NCBI GenBank assembly: GCA_003209585.1 | Contig: QCQJ01000007.1 | Coordinates: forward strand, 1-64,000 | DNA length: 64,000 nt | Reading direction: 5' to 3' | DNA from: Prochlorococcus sp. AG-449-G23 | GTDB taxonomy: Bacteria > Cyanobacteriota > Cyanobacteriia > PCC-6307 > Cyanobiaceae | In this document: in pieces, positions 49,272 through 61,152 of the stretch | Layout: each line of letters starts with the position of its first letter | Position numbering within the stretch: the stretch's first letter is position 1 | Program-made: the position numbers and the translations under genes | Notes under the pieces: model-generated | What the model saw: the letters and a program-made list of their open reading frames with translations, nothing else | Told to the model about the DNA's origin: nothing | Databases searched by the model: none

Positions 49272-49510
49272 TTTTTTAGGATAAAGGCTATTTATTAGTT
49301 CTAATCTTTTTCGAAAACTGTTTCTCTTCTCAAGTTTTATCTTGATTGTTGCTTCAGAAAGACTTATAAACAGGCCTATAGCAGTCACCCAAGATAAAAA
49401 AATAAAAGGGTTCTGTGGAATTTCTGAGAAATTCATATCAATAATACTTCTTTTTTAAAACTGACTGATCACTAAATGTTTTTCAACCTAAATATACAAT
49501 TTAGAAATAT

Positions 49511-50062
49511 TTAAGGATTAATTTCAACTTTTTCCCATTTCTTAATCTTTTCCCAAAGATATCTTTTATGAATAGGTTGTTCTAATTTAAGTAGATCTAC
49601 TGAATTGATTTCAAAATTTAAAACTACAAAATTTTCTGACTTCGGTAGATTGGATAATATTTCATAAGTAGATTGCACTTTTTGGTTTATTTTCTCCCCA
49701 GGAGATCCCCAAAACCAGGAAGATTTCGATTTTTCTGATAATGAATCCCAATAATTGTTGTTATCATTTAATTCACTTATTTTTCCTTTGAATCTATATT
49801 GTGATTTGGTTTTCAAAAAGAACCATAATATTTCTGCATTGGGGTTAGATTTTAAATGCCCAATTTTTTCACTTCTTTTATCTGTAAAAATAATCATTGA
49901 GCTATCTTTATGCCATCCTCTGAAAACAACTGTTCTTAATCTTGGCTCATTTTCTTCGCTAACTGTTGCAAGCTGTATCCATCTATTAGAGGGTGATTTG
50001 CCCTCTTTTTTTCTAGAAGATTTTAAATCTTGTCTCCAACTTGGTAAGTGGTTATCAAGCAT
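49511..50062 (-). CDS. Pyridoxamine 5'-phosphate oxidase-like flavoprotein
   Basis: IQLATVSEENEPRLRTVVFRGW; EKIGHLKSNPNAEILWFF. Confidence 0.88.
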   Translation of the reverse strand: MLDNHLPSWRQDLKSSRKKEGKSPSNRWIQLATVSEENEPRLRTVVFRGWHKDSSMIIFTDKRSEKIGHLKSNPNAEILWFFLKTKSQYRFKGKISELNDNNNYWDSLSEKSKSSWFWGSPGEKINQKVQSTYEILSNLPKSENFVVLNFEINSVDLLKLEQPIHKRYLWEKIKKWEKVEINP

Positions 50063-50672
50063 TTAATTTAGGCAATATAAGACCACTTTTCTTTTTGTAT
50101 TCTTCGAATGAATCATATTTTGAGAGCGATTTATCTTTTTTTATCATTCGTGGCAGAAAAACTATAGTGAAAAATATTGCAAGAATTACTAATGGAATGA
50201 AACTCATTGAAAGGATGGCGAATGATAGATAAATTAGTATTTCTCCTAGATAATTTGTATTCCTTATATTTTTGAAAAATCCTTCTTTAATTAGATCTTT
50301 TTTTAATTGAAGAGAAAAATATTTTTGGGAATCACTAGCAAAGTGTAAAAACACACCAATTATATTTATAGATACAGATGCAGCTATTACGATATTTGGA
50401 ACAGATTTCTGAGATGAGATAAGAATGTAGGGAGCTACCCAGTAACTTCCAAGGAAAATAAAACCAGTAACTGAAGTTAAAAAATTGATTTTTTCTTTAA
50501 AATAAGGATCTGGAAATATCTTTTCTTTTAGAAGCCAAAGTAATCCATAAGTACCATGCAGAGCTAAATAAACGTAGGGAGCGATCGTAAAATTATTAAA
50601 AAATATCATAAGACCTACAACTACAAATGCAGTGAGCCCCTTATGTAAATTAATTATTTGATTAAGTTTCAT
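50055..50672 (-). CDS. DUF1295/isoprenylcysteine methyltransferase-like membrane protein
   Basis: Multi-TM; LIKEGFFKNIRNTNYLGEILIYLSF. Confidence 0.75.
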   Translation of the reverse strand: MKLNQIINLHKGLTAFVVVGLMIFFNNFTIAPYVYLALHGTYGLLWLLKEKIFPDPYFKEKINFLTSVTGFIFLGSYWVAPYILISSQKSVPNIVIAASVSINIIGVFLHFASDSQKYFSLQLKKDLIKEGFFKNIRNTNYLGEILIYLSFAILSMSFIPLVILAIFFTIVFLPRMIKKDKSLSKYDSFEEYKKKSGLILPKLNA

Positions 50673-50739
50673 CTTTTTTAATAATCTAAAAAATGAAATT
50701 ATTTTCTGTGGATATAACCTAGGTCGTCAAAAGTTTTAA

Positions 50740-50811
50740 TGGGCGATACTGGATTCGAACCAGTGGCCACTACCGTGTCGAGGTAGTGCTCTACCACTGA
50801 GCTAATCGCCC
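50740..50811 (-). tRNA. tRNA-Val(GAC)
   Basis: Minus strand GGGCGAT TA GCTC...GAGC ctacctcGACacggtag ... cactggTTCGAATccagt ATCGCCC; complete cloverleaf. Confidence 0.95.
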
Positions 50812-50860
50812 CAATTGAGGAATTTTTAATCCCCCTTATAAGAAAATAGCAGGTTGCGTT

Positions 50861-51652
50861 TCATTTTCTAAGTAATTTAACTTTCCATCGTTCTCTTTTG
50901 GTTATTTCTAAATTTAGAATTTCGATAAATCCTTTATTTTCAAGTTCTAGTTTGTCGCCAATTTTTAGATTAATTGTTGGCTTATTAACTTTGCTTCCGT
51001 TTAATCTGAGCATTCCATTTTCTATCCTTTCAATGATTTTGGTTCGTGATACCCTAAATCCAGCTGAAGCTATAGCATCTAATCTTGTTGAAGCTTCTAC
51101 TGTATTGACAAGTTTTTTTGATCTTCCAGAAGGTATTTGTAATTCATCTATACCTACTACATTAACTTTTACTTTTACATCTCTCAAATAAAAAATCTTT
51201 TCATCTAGATGCTTAATATCTGAATTATCAATTATCCCTTGTGCTCCCCTATCGCCAATAGTCCATATATCTCCAACTTTTATTTGATTAACCCCATTTT
51301 CAATTAAGAGGGATCTAAAGTCGTCTTGTGTAGCATTATCAAATAAAAAATTTCCATTAATTTTTATTCCTTGAGCTGGAAAATTACTTTTTAGCGCATC
51401 CTCTTCAGGAATATTATCTCCTCTAAAGCAAGCTATCCTAGATCTTTGAGAAGAGGAGAATCCTCCATAAATAAAAAATTTGAAATCATTTAAATTTTCA
51501 AAATCTTTTAAAATCTCTTCGCAAACATAAGTTGAATTAAACCCAGTCCAATAAGTTTCCCAGTGTTTGTAAGCTAAGTTAGCAATATTTATTAATTCCT
51601 CAGTTTCTTTTTTGTAGTTTGAATTTATTAAGATTTCTTTTAAGTCAATCAT
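50861..51652 (-). CDS. Photosystem II S4 domain protein (YlmH-like)
   Basis: VGDIWTIGDRGAQGIID; C-terminal S4 VSRTKIIERIENGMLRLNGSKVNKP. Confidence 0.9.
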   Translation of the reverse strand: MIDLKEILINSNYKKETEELINIANLAYKHWETYWTGFNSTYVCEEILKDFENLNDFKFFIYGGFSSSQRSRIACFRGDNIPEEDALKSNFPAQGIKINGNFLFDNATQDDFRSLLIENGVNQIKVGDIWTIGDRGAQGIIDNSDIKHLDEKIFYLRDVKVKVNVVGIDELQIPSGRSKKLVNTVEASTRLDAIASAGFRVSRTKIIERIENGMLRLNGSKVNKPTINLKIGDKLELENKGFIEILNLEITKRERWKVKLLRK

Positions 51653-52219
51653 TTAGCTTTCTAAAAAAATTATATCTTTAGCTTCTGATTGTTTTATCAA
51701 AGCCCATGGTAATTCAGCTCCAATTTGATTTTCGAGTAGAACAAGCCATTTACCCTCTTTATTAAAATTAATGATAGATCTTAATTCTTTATTTCTATTA
51801 ATGTTGATACTTGCAGAAGAAACAATGCTTCCTAAATATCCTGAACCCATTCCTAAAAGACCTCCAATTATTGATTCCCCGATGTTATTTAAACCAAGAA
51901 AGCTGAAGGTAGATAAATTTGTCATATTAGAAAAAGCTATTCCAGCTATAAACCCAAATGGCATTAGCCATCTACTCATATCTTTTTGTCTGATCTTTTT
52001 ATCAAGTTTAGGATTCAATATTCTTATATCTTCAAAATTTTGAGATTTGAATAAGATATTTGCTTTCGCATTTAGCAATTTTGTTTCGTCTGATGATATT
52101 TTCTCACTTATTGGCGGGATCAAAATAGCTTCTGAGAGCATTACTGATTTTTCTTTGAAAACTTCAAATAGCTGGATACATTTATCAATGTCTTCAAATA
52201 TCACAATACTTTTAGTCAA
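51653..52219 (-). CDS. Conserved cyanobacterial hypothetical protein
   Basis: ORF track; glycine-rich TM centre. Confidence 0.7.
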   Translation of the reverse strand: MTKSIVIFEDIDKCIQLFEVFKEKSVMLSEAILIPPISEKISSDETKLLNAKANILFKSQNFEDIRILNPKLDKKIRQKDMSRWLMPFGFIAGIAFSNMTNLSTFSFLGLNNIGESIIGGLLGMGSGYLGSIVSSASININRNKELRSIINFNKEGKWLVLLENQIGAELPWALIKQSEAKDIIFLES

Positions 52220-52318
52220 ATTTCAATCCTCAAATGTTTGTGTGTTATTCAAATTAATAAAATAAGATACATACACTATAGATTAAGTTAAAGTAAAAGA
52301 TTAAAGAACCAATCTTAA

Positions 52319-53905
52319 ATGACAAAAGTTCTCATTACAGATCCAATTGATCAAACAGGAATCGATATTCTTTCACAAGTTGCTCAGGTTGATCAGAAGA
52401 TAGGAATCTCAGACTCTGAGTTAGCTTCCATTATTAAAGATTATGATGCTTTAATGATTCGTTCTGGTACTCAAGTGACTGAAGAGATTATTAACTCTTC
52501 AAGTAAACTGAGAATTATTGGAAGAGCAGGAGTTGGAGTCGATAATGTAGATGTTAAGGCTGCTACACAAAAAGGAGTTCTTGTTGTTAATTCGCCAGGG
52601 GGTAACACAATAGCTGCTGCTGAACATACTATAGCTATGATGTTGGCTTTATCTAGACATATTCCAATTGCTAATAGTAGTACTTTGTCAGGTAAATGGG
52701 AAAGAAAGAAATTTGTTGGTAATGAGCTTTATAAGAAAAAATTAGGTGTAGTAGGTTTAGGGAAAATTGGAGCTCATGTAGCGAAAGTTGCTAATGCATT
52801 AGGAATGGAAGTTTACGGATATGATCCCTTTGTTTCAACTGAAAGAGCTCAACAAATACAAGTTAAACTATCTGAACTAGAGGATTTATTCAAACAATCC
52901 GATTATGTAACTTTGCATTTGCCTCGTACACCAGAGACAGAGAATTTGGTAAATATAGATGTCCTTAAAAGTATGAAAAGTAGCGCAAAATTAATTAATT
53001 GTGCTCGAGGAGGCTTAATTGACGAAGAGGCATTAGCAGAAGCTTTAAATAAATCATTGATTGCAGGTGCTGCAATAGATGTCTTTTCTAAAGAACCTTT
53101 GGAATCTAATTCACCACTTTTGAAGGTTGAAAAGAATCTTATTCTTACCCCTCACTTAGGAGCATCTACTCGGGAAGCACAAGAAAATGTAGCAGTTGAT
53201 GTTGCAGAACAAATAAGAGATGTCTTGCTTGGTTTATCTGCTAGAACTGCAGTAAATATTCCAGGTTTGAGCCCTGATATTATGGATAGTCTAAAACCTC
53301 ATTTGCAGTTGGCTGAAACAATGGGTCTGCTTATAAGCCAGCTTTCAGGTGGACAGATACATAAATTAGAAGTAAAACTTCAAGGTGAATTCGTTCAACA
53401 TCCTTCCCAGCCGTTAATAATAGCTAGTCTTAAAGGCCTTCTAAGTAAAGCTTTGGGCGATAGGATTAATTATGTTAATGCCTCGCTAGAAGCAGATTCA
53501 AGAGGTATTTCAGTAGTCGAGAGTAAAGATGAGGCAAGACCTGAATTTGCTAGTGGATCGCTTCAATTAACCACCTATGGAGATAATGGAGACCATAGCG
53601 TAGCAGGAAGCATTTTCGCTGATGGAGAATTAAGAATTATTAGTATTGATCAATATCCTGTTAATGTATCTCCAAGTAGATATATGTTGGTTACTAGGCA
53701 CAGAGATATGCCTGGGATTATTGGCAAGCTTGGTTCTTTATTGGGCAGCAACAATGTAAATATTGCCTCAATGCAAGTTGGGCGCAAAATTGTTAGAGGA
53801 GAAGCTGTGATGGTTCTAAGTATTGATGATCCAATTCCTAATAAGTTGCTTGACACCATTATTGAAGTTGAGGGAATTACTAACGCTAATCCAGTTACCT
53901 TATAA
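52319..53905 (+). CDS. serA: D-3-phosphoglycerate dehydrogenase
   Basis: [43 protein letters not shown]-terminal ACT domain. Confidence 0.97.
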   Translation: MTKVLITDPIDQTGIDILSQVAQVDQKIGISDSELASIIKDYDALMIRSGTQVTEEIINSSSKLRIIGRAGVGVDNVDVKAATQKGVLVVNSPGGNTIAAAEHTIAMMLALSRHIPIANSSTLSGKWERKKFVGNELYKKKLGVVGLGKIGAHVAKVANALGMEVYGYDPFVSTERAQQIQVKLSELEDLFKQSDYVTLHLPRTPETENLVNIDVLKSMKSSAKLINCARGGLIDEEALAEALNKSLIAGAAIDVFSKEPLESNSPLLKVEKNLILTPHLGASTREAQENVAVDVAEQIRDVLLGLSARTAVNIPGLSPDIMDSLKPHLQLAETMGLLISQLSGGQIHKLEVKLQGEFVQHPSQPLIIASLKGLLSKALGDRINYVNASLEADSRGISVVESKDEARPEFASGSLQLTTYGDNGDHSVAGSIFADGELRIISIDQYPVNVSPSRYMLVTRHRDMPGIIGKLGSLLGSNNVNIASMQVGRKIVRGEAVMVLSIDDPIPNKLLDTIIEVEGITNANPVTL

Positions 53906-53922
53906 AAAGGCTGGCTTTATTA

Positions 53923-54834
53923 ATGGCAATTAAAGATTGGTATAAACTAAATTTTCAGATAGAAAGTGATTCAGAAGAAATTATTATTTGGAAATTAAAC
54001 GAGCTGGGAATATTTAGTTTTTCGTTTGAATATTTAATTAAAAATCAAAATAAAAAAGAGGTGAATATATGGCTTCCCGTTGATGATTGGGACGAGACTT
54101 CTAGATTGGGTTTTGAAAAAATAATTAACAAACTTCTAAACATTAATGCCACTAAGAATCAATTTTTTGACTGGAGTATAATTAAAGAGGAGGATTGGTT
54201 GACAAGCTGGAAGAAATATTGGGCCCCTGAGTTAGTAGGAAATCATTTTTTAATATTGCCTTGTTGGATAAATCTAAATGAAGAATTTAAAGATAAACAA
54301 ATCATAAAAATTGATCCTGGAGCAGCCTTTGGTACAGGAAGTCATCCTTCAACTTATCTCTGCTTGGAAAAAATGGAGAATATTTTATTTTCTGATAAAA
54401 AGGTATTAGATATTGGCAGTGGCAGTGGGATTTTAAGTGTTGCCGCAAGAATGCTTGGTGCTAGAGAGGTTTGTGCCGTGGATAATGATTATCTAGCTAT
54501 AAATTCAACTAATTCAAATTTTCAACTAAATTTCGGTAATTTAGAAAACTTAAATACATATTTGGGATCATTTAATGAGGTAGTTTTAAAAAATCAACTC
54601 AAACAATTTGATTTCGTTTTATGCAATATTCTCGCTGAAGTAATAAAAGAAATGATTCCAAATATTTATAATTGCTTAAGAAACAATGGGGAAGTAATTT
54701 TCAGTGGAATTCTTGATTCGCAAAAAGATGAAATTATAAGAATATTAATTCAGAAAAACTTGAAATTATTGGATGTATCAACTAGAAAAGGTTGGGTAAG
54801 CATTTCTGCGCAAAAATCCAGAGATCCCACCTAA
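53923..54834 (+). CDS. prmA: Ribosomal protein L11 methyltransferase
   Basis: [35 protein letters not shown]. Confidence 0.95.
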   Translation: MAIKDWYKLNFQIESDSEEIIIWKLNELGIFSFSFEYLIKNQNKKEVNIWLPVDDWDETSRLGFEKIINKLLNINATKNQFFDWSIIKEEDWLTSWKKYWAPELVGNHFLILPCWINLNEEFKDKQIIKIDPGAAFGTGSHPSTYLCLEKMENILFSDKKVLDIGSGSGILSVAARMLGAREVCAVDNDYLAINSTNSNFQLNFGNLENLNTYLGSFNEVVLKNQLKQFDFVLCNILAEVIKEMIPNIYNCLRNNGEVIFSGILDSQKDEIIRILIQKNLKLLDVSTRKGWVSISAQKSRDPT

Positions 54835-54968
54835 GTATAAGTTTTTCTTATAAATACTCATTAATACATTTTATTGTGTCATTTTTTACTTCAAAATCTC
54901 ACATATCGACCCAATCGATGTTAAAAATGTAGTTGATAGGTATTAACTACCAACAATTTTTTATTTAA

Positions 54969-55268
54969 ATGGCTTCTTTCAAAGTTACACTCATCAGCGA
55001 AGGTGAAGGTCTCAATTCAACTATCGAAGTACCTGATGACCAGTACATCCTTGATGCTGCTGAAGAACAAGGTATTGACCTTCCTTATTCCTGCAGAGCT
55101 GGTGCATGTTCAACATGCGCTGGAAAAGTTACTTCAGGTAGTGTTGATCAATCAGATCAAAGTTTCTTGGATGATGACCAACTAGAAGCTGGTTTTGTGC
55201 TTACATGTGTTGCTTATCCAACATCTGACGTAACAATTACAACTCATGCCGAGGAAGAATTGTACTAA
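54969..55268 (+). CDS. petF: 2Fe-2S ferredoxin
   Basis: [17 protein letters not shown]...[14 protein letters not shown]. Confidence 0.97.
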   Translation: MASFKVTLISEGEGLNSTIEVPDDQYILDAAEEQGIDLPYSCRAGACSTCAGKVTSGSVDQSDQSFLDDDQLEAGFVLTCVAYPTSDVTITTHAEEELY

Positions 55269-55345
55269 TTATAAAAAATTAACTTTTCTAAGTTGATTAT
55301 TCATTATTTCTCTGCCACCCTCTATAAAGGTGGCTTTTTTTTGGA

Positions 55346-55720
55346 ATGAATAAATTTGAATTTTTCAAGACTGGTAGTGTTCAATCAAGTTATGGAGGTC
55401 AGTACAGTTATAAGGTAATCGGACCATGTTGCAGACTATATGATAGAGAGGAGTTACCCTGGCCCTGTTCAAGACTTGCTTGGAGAAGTAAGGAGCCTAG
55501 TTGGAGAAGAATAGGTTCTAGGTTCGTTGCTGATATGGCTTCACGAAAATGCCCATCTTACTCAGTTCAGATTTTGGAGCCTGGCTCAAAACCTGTTGAA
55601 ACAGTTATAACTCTTTTTTCAAAGAAATTTTCTTCTGATATACAAGAATGGTGGTATAGCAAAAAACCAGGCTCAAAAGAGCCTGGTAATATCCTCCCAT
55701 CTGAAGTTAGTTGGCTTTAA
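55346..55720 (+). CDS. Conserved cyanobacterial hypothetical protein
   Basis: ORF; CCRLYDREELPWPCSRLAWRSKEPSWRR. Confidence 0.75.
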   Translation: MNKFEFFKTGSVQSSYGGQYSYKVIGPCCRLYDREELPWPCSRLAWRSKEPSWRRIGSRFVADMASRKCPSYSVQILEPGSKPVETVITLFSKKFSSDIQEWWYSKKPGSKEPGNILPSEVSWL

Positions 55721-55723
55721 ATC

Positions 55724-56287
55724 TTATGCTTTTGGCTTTGGTGGCATATAACCCTTTAAGCCGGTGCATTCAAGACTATCAATTGTATTAACCCCAGTTT
55801 GTGGGTTAGTTCCACTAGCTCTTTCACATAATGATTTTCTCTGAGAAAGATCAAGATTCGCATCTGTAAAGTCTGCTCCATCTATAATTGCTCCATCAAA
55901 AACACTTTTCATTAGCTCACCATTTGTAAGATTCGCATCAGATAAATCAGCATTATCAAAACGTACAGCATATGCAATAAGATCTTTCATGTTGGCGCTT
56001 TTGAAACTAGAATTCTTTGCAGTTGTAACGCTCATATAGGCGCCTTGTAGATTAGCCTCTCCTAAATCTTGATAAGATAAATCATATTTTACAAATTCAT
56101 TATTTTGGAGATCTGCTCCATGAAGATCTTCTTTCAATCCATCTACTGATGAAGGATCACTAGGATAAAGTGCATTAGCAGAAATTGGATTAATAAGTAA
56201 ACCAATAATCAATGGAAGAAAAATAAGAAGTCTTTTGAAAGACTTCTTAAGTGATGAAAAAATAGAGACCATTTCGATCGACATCAA
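55724..56287 (-). CDS. Pentapeptide-repeat lumenal protein
   Basis: ADLQNNEF..DLGEANLQGAYM..ADLSDANLTNGEL; signal sequence. Confidence 0.9.
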   Translation of the reverse strand: MMSIEMVSIFSSLKKSFKRLLIFLPLIIGLLINPISANALYPSDPSSVDGLKEDLHGADLQNNEFVKYDLSYQDLGEANLQGAYMSVTTAKNSSFKSANMKDLIAYAVRFDNADLSDANLTNGELMKSVFDGAIIDGADFTDANLDLSQRKSLCERASGTNPQTGVNTIDSLECTGLKGYMPPKPKA

Positions 56288-56358
56288 ATAGAAAAACCTA
56301 AGACTATTATTTCATGGGTTGGTCATTTACAACGCTCCTGCTAACGAACTGTTGCAGT

Positions 56359-57297
56359 TTATTTAATTTCTGCAGTTAGAAAATCTTTAGCGAGGTGAGT
56401 ATTTGGAAAAACTTTTTGCGCCTCCTTAAGCAAATCGCTTGGTGTAATTGAATTTTTATTAGTGTATCTCGGACTTAAATGAGTAATAATTAATTTTTTT
56501 GTATTAGATAATAATGCAGTTTTCGCAGCCATAATTGTTGTGGAATGTAATTTTTCATAGGCCATGCTCTCATCCTCCTGAGAAAATGTTGATTCATGTA
56601 CAAGTAAATCGGCATTTTTTGATAATGACACTGCTGATTCGCTGAAGACAGTATCTGTGCAATAAACAAAACTTTCACCTTTTCTTTGAGGTCCGCAGAA
56701 TTCTTTCCCGTCAAATGACCTCCCGTCTGCTAATACGACTTTTTTACCTTGTTGCAATTCAGAATAAATTGGTCCAGGTGGTATTTTTAAAGTCTCTGCC
56801 TTTTTGATATCAAATATACCTGGCTTGTCTTTTTCGTTCACTCGATAACCATAAGCTGGTATTTTATGCTTAAGGCAAGCACAGTTTACTTTTATTTTGT
56901 TGTTTTCAAATAGAGTTTTATTCCCTGATGCAAAATTTTCAACTTCAACAAAATACAATGGGAACGACAATTTGCAAAAACTACTTTTAAGTGCAGAATT
57001 GATAAAACTTCGCAACTCAGAAGGACCGTAAATTTCAATGCCCTTACTATTTCCTGATAAACCTAGGGTTGCTAAAAGTCCAGGCAAACCATAAATATGA
57101 TCTCCATGCATATGTGTAATAAATATTTTCTTGATTTGCGAAGATTTAATATTGCTTTTTATTATTTGATGCTGTGTTCCCTCTCCACAGTCAAAAAGCC
57201 AAACTTCTGAAGATTGTGATAATTTAAGTGCTAGGGAAGAAACATTTCTCGTTAAGGATGGGACTCCTGAACTTGTTCCTAAGAAGGTGATATTCAC
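56359..57297 (-). CDS. rnz: Ribonuclease Z
   Basis: FLGTSSGVPSLTRNVSS; FITHMHGDHIYGLPGLL. Confidence 0.95.
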   Translation of the reverse strand: MNITFLGTSSGVPSLTRNVSSLALKLSQSSEVWLFDCGEGTQHQIIKSNIKSSQIKKIFITHMHGDHIYGLPGLLATLGLSGNSKGIEIYGPSELRSFINSALKSSFCKLSFPLYFVEVENFASGNKTLFENNKIKVNCACLKHKIPAYGYRVNEKDKPGIFDIKKAETLKIPPGPIYSELQQGKKVVLADGRSFDGKEFCGPQRKGESFVYCTDTVFSESAVSLSKNADLLVHESTFSQEDESMAYEKLHSTTIMAAKTALLSNTKKLIITHLSPRYTNKNSITPSDLLKEAQKVFPNTHLAKDFLTAEIK

Positions 57298-57385
57298 TTA
57301 TTATGATATTTTTATTTTTATATCTGGATTAAATCTAGACTTTTAGTCAAACTTAGGCAAATTAAGAATTTGTTTTTTAAACAAA

Positions 57386-58561
57386 GTGATATTTAAATTT
57401 AAAAATAATTTTAATAAATTTTGCCTGATTAGTATTTTATTTATTTGTGTTTTTCAGAGTGAAACTGTACTTGCATCTGGAGAGCCAATAATTAGAGTTT
57501 TGATATCAAAAAATAACAATTTAAGGATTAGATCAGATAAATCAATTCCTTTAACTATAAAGGGAAAATTTTTTTCAAGTAAAAAAATAAAAGGTTTAAC
57601 TTTGAAAAATGAGAAAAATAGAAAAATTTTATATTTTGATAAGAATAAACAAAAAAAATATGATTTAAAAAGTAATCAACAATTTCAAGTTAGATCTTCT
57701 GATGGAAGAGGTATATGGGTAGGTCAGAAAAGATATTCTGGTCAACTTAATCTCTTCGTACTTGATTCTGAAATATTGGTAGTGAATGTTTTAGGAATTG
57801 AAAAATACTTAAGTAGTGTGGTTGGTTCAGAGATGCCAACAAAATGGCCTATGGAAGCATTAAAAGCACAAGCAATTGCATCTAGAACTTATGCTTTAAA
57901 GCAAAAAGGAAATAATTTATTTGACATAGATTCCACCCAGAGAAATCAAGTCTATAATGGCCTAGAGTCAAGAACTTATAAAACTATCAGAGCCGTTAAA
58001 AGTACAAGATCTTTGGTTTTAACATATAAAAATAAATTAATTAATGCGTTGTTTCATAGCAGCTCAGGTGGAATGACAGAAAATAGTCAAGATGTATGGA
58101 AGAACAAATATCCATATTTATCAAGTGTGAAAGATTTTGATAAAAAAAATCCGAAATTTCGATGGCAAAAGAAATTTTCGAATAATGAATTAACAAATTT
58201 ATTTCCCAAGATTGGAGGTTTGAAAAATATAGAGATCCTAGATCTTACAAGTACAGGGAGGGTTAAGAATGTAAAACTTATTGGGGCTTATGGTTCTGAT
58301 CAAATGTCTGGGGTAGATTTAAGAAAAAGATTAGGCCTCAACAGTAATTTTGTAAGATTTAAATTTTTTGAGGAAGAATTAAACAATAATTTTCCTGTAA
58401 AAAAAGGTTTGATAGTTTTTGGACAGGGATCAGGTCATGGAGTAGGAATGAGTCAATGGGGTGCTAAATATATGGCGTCTAGAGGACAAAAAGCTGAAAG
58501 AATATTAAAACATTACTATGAGGGTGTTCAGATTAAACCTTTTAGAAAAGATTATCTATAA
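57386..58561 (+). CDS. SpoIID/LytB domain protein
   Basis: VVGSEMPTKWPMEALKAQAIASRTYAL; GQGSGHGVGMSQWGAKYMA. Confidence 0.93.
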   Translation: MIFKFKNNFNKFCLISILFICVFQSETVLASGEPIIRVLISKNNNLRIRSDKSIPLTIKGKFFSSKKIKGLTLKNEKNRKILYFDKNKQKKYDLKSNQQFQVRSSDGRGIWVGQKRYSGQLNLFVLDSEILVVNVLGIEKYLSSVVGSEMPTKWPMEALKAQAIASRTYALKQKGNNLFDIDSTQRNQVYNGLESRTYKTIRAVKSTRSLVLTYKNKLINALFHSSSGGMTENSQDVWKNKYPYLSSVKDFDKKNPKFRWQKKFSNNELTNLFPKIGGLKNIEILDLTSTGRVKNVKLIGAYGSDQMSGVDLRKRLGLNSNFVRFKFFEEELNNNFPVKKGLIVFGQGSGHGVGMSQWGAKYMASRGQKAERILKHYYEGVQIKPFRKDYL

Positions 58562-58564
58562 AAA

Positions 58565-59488
58565 TCATTTTGCATTAAGGACTAATTTTGGATTGATATT
58601 AGATTGATCTTTATTTAAGAAGCCAATCCCAAGTAGTGTTTGTTTTTTATCTATTACTTTTATAGGTTTTTTATAATCAAAAGATTTACTTTCCTTGAAG
58701 TATTTAATATCAACTTTAATTGCTCTTCCTGTTTGCCAAAAATTGATTTGTTCTTCATTACTTAAGACAAATGTTGAAATGTGATTAAGAGCAGAAATTG
58801 TTGGAATAATAATATTTTTCGAGTTCTTTTTTCCTTTTTCTTTTTCGATATCAGATATTTTTATCGAGTTTTGTTCATCAAAGCCACAAGCTGAAATTCT
58901 TTTTAGTTGTAAAAGGCAACCCTCGGAATTAAGAATTTCTCCTAAATCTCTTGCAATTGCTCTTATATATGTGCCAGCTGAACATTTGATTTTTATTTCT
59001 ATAATTCCGTTTATTTGGTCCCATTTCATTAAAGTAAGTTCGTCTATTTTTACTTCTCTTGGAGCTAATTCAAAAATTTCATTTCTGAAAGATTTTTTAT
59101 AAGCTCTCTCACCATTGACGTGCACACTAGATACTTTAGGCGGAATTTGTTTAATTATGCCTCTAAATCTATTTAAGTATTGATCTATTTTTTCATCACT
59201 GATTTTAGGCCAACTTTTTTGATTAATTATTTCTCCGTGAATATCATCAGTGTTAGTTCTTATCCCTAATTTAATTTGTCCTATATAAGTTTTACCCTGA
59301 GGAAGATATTGAATAAATCTTGTTGCACTGCCTATAGCGATTGGTAATGTTCCTATAACTTCTGGGTCAAGAGTTCCTGTGTGCCCGACTTTTTTTGTAT
59401 TTAGTAACTTCCTTATTTGTTTAACACAATCATGAGAGGTACAGCCTTTATCTTTATTAATTACTAAGAATCCATCTTTAGTTTCCAT
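58565..59488 (-). CDS. truB: tRNA pseudouridine(55) synthase
   Basis: [44 protein letters not shown]. Confidence 0.96.
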   Translation of the reverse strand: METKDGFLVINKDKGCTSHDCVKQIRKLLNTKKVGHTGTLDPEVIGTLPIAIGSATRFIQYLPQGKTYIGQIKLGIRTNTDDIHGEIINQKSWPKISDEKIDQYLNRFRGIIKQIPPKVSSVHVNGERAYKKSFRNEIFELAPREVKIDELTLMKWDQINGIIEIKIKCSAGTYIRAIARDLGEILNSEGCLLQLKRISACGFDEQNSIKISDIEKEKGKKNSKNIIIPTISALNHISTFVLSNEEQINFWQTGRAIKVDIKYFKESKSFDYKKPIKVIDKKQTLLGIGFLNKDQSNINPKLVLNAK

Positions 59489-59564
59489 TTTTAATATTAA
59501 GAATACTTTGAGAAAGATTTATGACCATTCTATTATTTTGGTATTGGAAATTTAGAGTAAGAAA

Positions 59565-60305
59565 TTGAAAAACAATAGTTTTATTTTAAAAGAGTTTTTA
59601 GACAATGCTTTTAATTTGAAATCACATTTAATGGAATACTTATCTATTAAAGAATGTGATTTAGATGGATTCCTTGCAAATGCAAAGATGAATTTGGCAA
59701 ATTCACATCCTGGGGATGCTTTGAATGATGTTTCAGATTTTTATACTGAGATTGTAGGAGATAGGCATGTAGCTGATCTGGCTGCTTGGCATATCACAAG
59801 TAGGGAATACATCGCTGATACTTTAAAACTTCAGCAGAGATTTTCTAGAGATTTAGTTTTGGATTTTGGTGGAGGTATTGGTACGCATGCCTTAGCTAAC
59901 GCTATGTCTTCAAAAGTTGAGCATGTTTTTTTTGTAGACATTAATCAAACAAATAGAAATTTTGTTGAATACAGGGCTAAGAAATTAGGAGTCGAAAAAA
60001 AACTTACTTTTTGCAAGACAATAAAAGATACACAAATATTGAAATTTGATACGATAGTTTGTCTTGATGTTTTGGAACATCTTGCAGATCCAGCTTCTCA
60101 AATTAATAATTTTAGTGAGATTATGGATAGTAATTCTATTGCTCTATTCAATTGGTATTTCTACAAAGGAGATAAGAATGAATATCCGTTTCATATAGAC
60201 GATAGTCAAATTGTTGAAAAGTTTTTTGAGACTCTTCAATCAAATTTTTTAGAAGTATTTCATCCTATTCTTATAACTACAAGAGCTTATAAGAAAATTA
60301 AATAA
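59565..60305 (+). CDS. Class I SAM-dependent methyltransferase
   Basis: [30 protein letters not shown]. Confidence 0.9.
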   Translation: MKNNSFILKEFLDNAFNLKSHLMEYLSIKECDLDGFLANAKMNLANSHPGDALNDVSDFYTEIVGDRHVADLAAWHITSREYIADTLKLQQRFSRDLVLDFGGGIGTHALANAMSSKVEHVFFVDINQTNRNFVEYRAKKLGVEKKLTFCKTIKDTQILKFDTIVCLDVLEHLADPASQINNFSEIMDSNSIALFNWYFYKGDKNEYPFHIDDSQIVEKFFETLQSNFLEVFHPILITTRAYKKIK

Positions 60306-60558
60306 CTATATTAACTCTTTTTCTATTTCTTAAATTTCTTTTAATGCTTTCGAAACTTACAGTGCCTTCTTTTAGTGCAAAAAGGGTGTCATCTTTACCT
60401 TTGCCAACATTGTTTCCTGGTAAAAATGATGTACCTCTTTGGCGAATTAAAATTGATCCAGCAGTTACTTTTTCTCCACCATATGCTTTTACACCCAGTC
60501 TTTTGGAATTTGAGTCTCTACCGTTTCTTGTAGAACCTGTTCCTTTTTTATGTGCCAT
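60298..60558 (-). CDS. rpmA: 50S ribosomal protein L27
   Basis: [24 protein letters not shown]. Confidence 0.98.
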   Translation of the reverse strand: MAHKKGTGSTRNGRDSNSKRLGVKAYGGEKVTAGSILIRQRGTSFLPGNNVGKGKDDTLFALKEGTVSFESIKRNLRNRKRVNIVI

Positions 60559-60567
60559 TGGAAATGT

Positions 60568-61008
60568 TTAATTTGTAGATTTTTCGGACTTTGGTTTAGT
60601 TTCCTTTTTTACAGTTTCTTTTTTTGAAGAAGACTTAGGAGCGCCTTTACCTATTGATATTGATTTTACCATAACTCTTGTGAGTTCTTGTCTATGCCCC
60701 ATTTTTTTTCTTGTCTTTTTTTTCGGACGCATTTTGTATACAAGAATCTTCTTATCTCTTTTATGGGAGATTACTTCTAATTCAATTTTTGCATCCTTAA
60801 CGTAAGGTTTCCCAACAGTGATAGAGTCATTGTCTTTTAAAAGTAAAACTTTTTCTAATGTTATCTTGTCTTTTTCTTTTGCATTTAACCTGTCTATATC
60901 ATAATATCGGTTAACTTCGAACCAAAATTGTTGACCAGAAGTTTCGGCTATTGCGAACAATTCATTACTATTGGAAGAACTTTTTGAAGAGTTTTTAGAA
61001 TTTGTCAT
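60568..61008 (-). CDS. rplU: 50S ribosomal protein L21 with charged extensions
   Basis: FAIAETSGQQFWFEVNRYYDIDRL...KMRPKKKTRKKMGHRQELTRVMV. Confidence 0.96.
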   Translation of the reverse strand: MTNSKNSSKSSSNSNELFAIAETSGQQFWFEVNRYYDIDRLNAKEKDKITLEKVLLLKDNDSITVGKPYVKDAKIELEVISHKRDKKILVYKMRPKKKTRKKMGHRQELTRVMVKSISIGKGAPKSSSKKETVKKETKPKSEKSTN

Positions 61009-61152
61009 ATCTTAAAGACGCTATTAGGCTCAAATTTATAATTTGATTAAGCCAAATAAGCAATCATAATTGTTTGTCTATTTTCTTATTTTGTAGTGTA
61101 ATAAGTCAAGGGTTGTTTTAAATCTTTTATATCAATTTGAGGAACCATAAAT

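Noticed and set aside
49755-52265. + strand ORFs 49755, 50041, 50898, 51771, 52047
   Set aside because: Antisense to well-supported minus-strand genes.
60344-60571. 75-aa + strand ORF
   Set aside because: Antisense shadow of rpmA.
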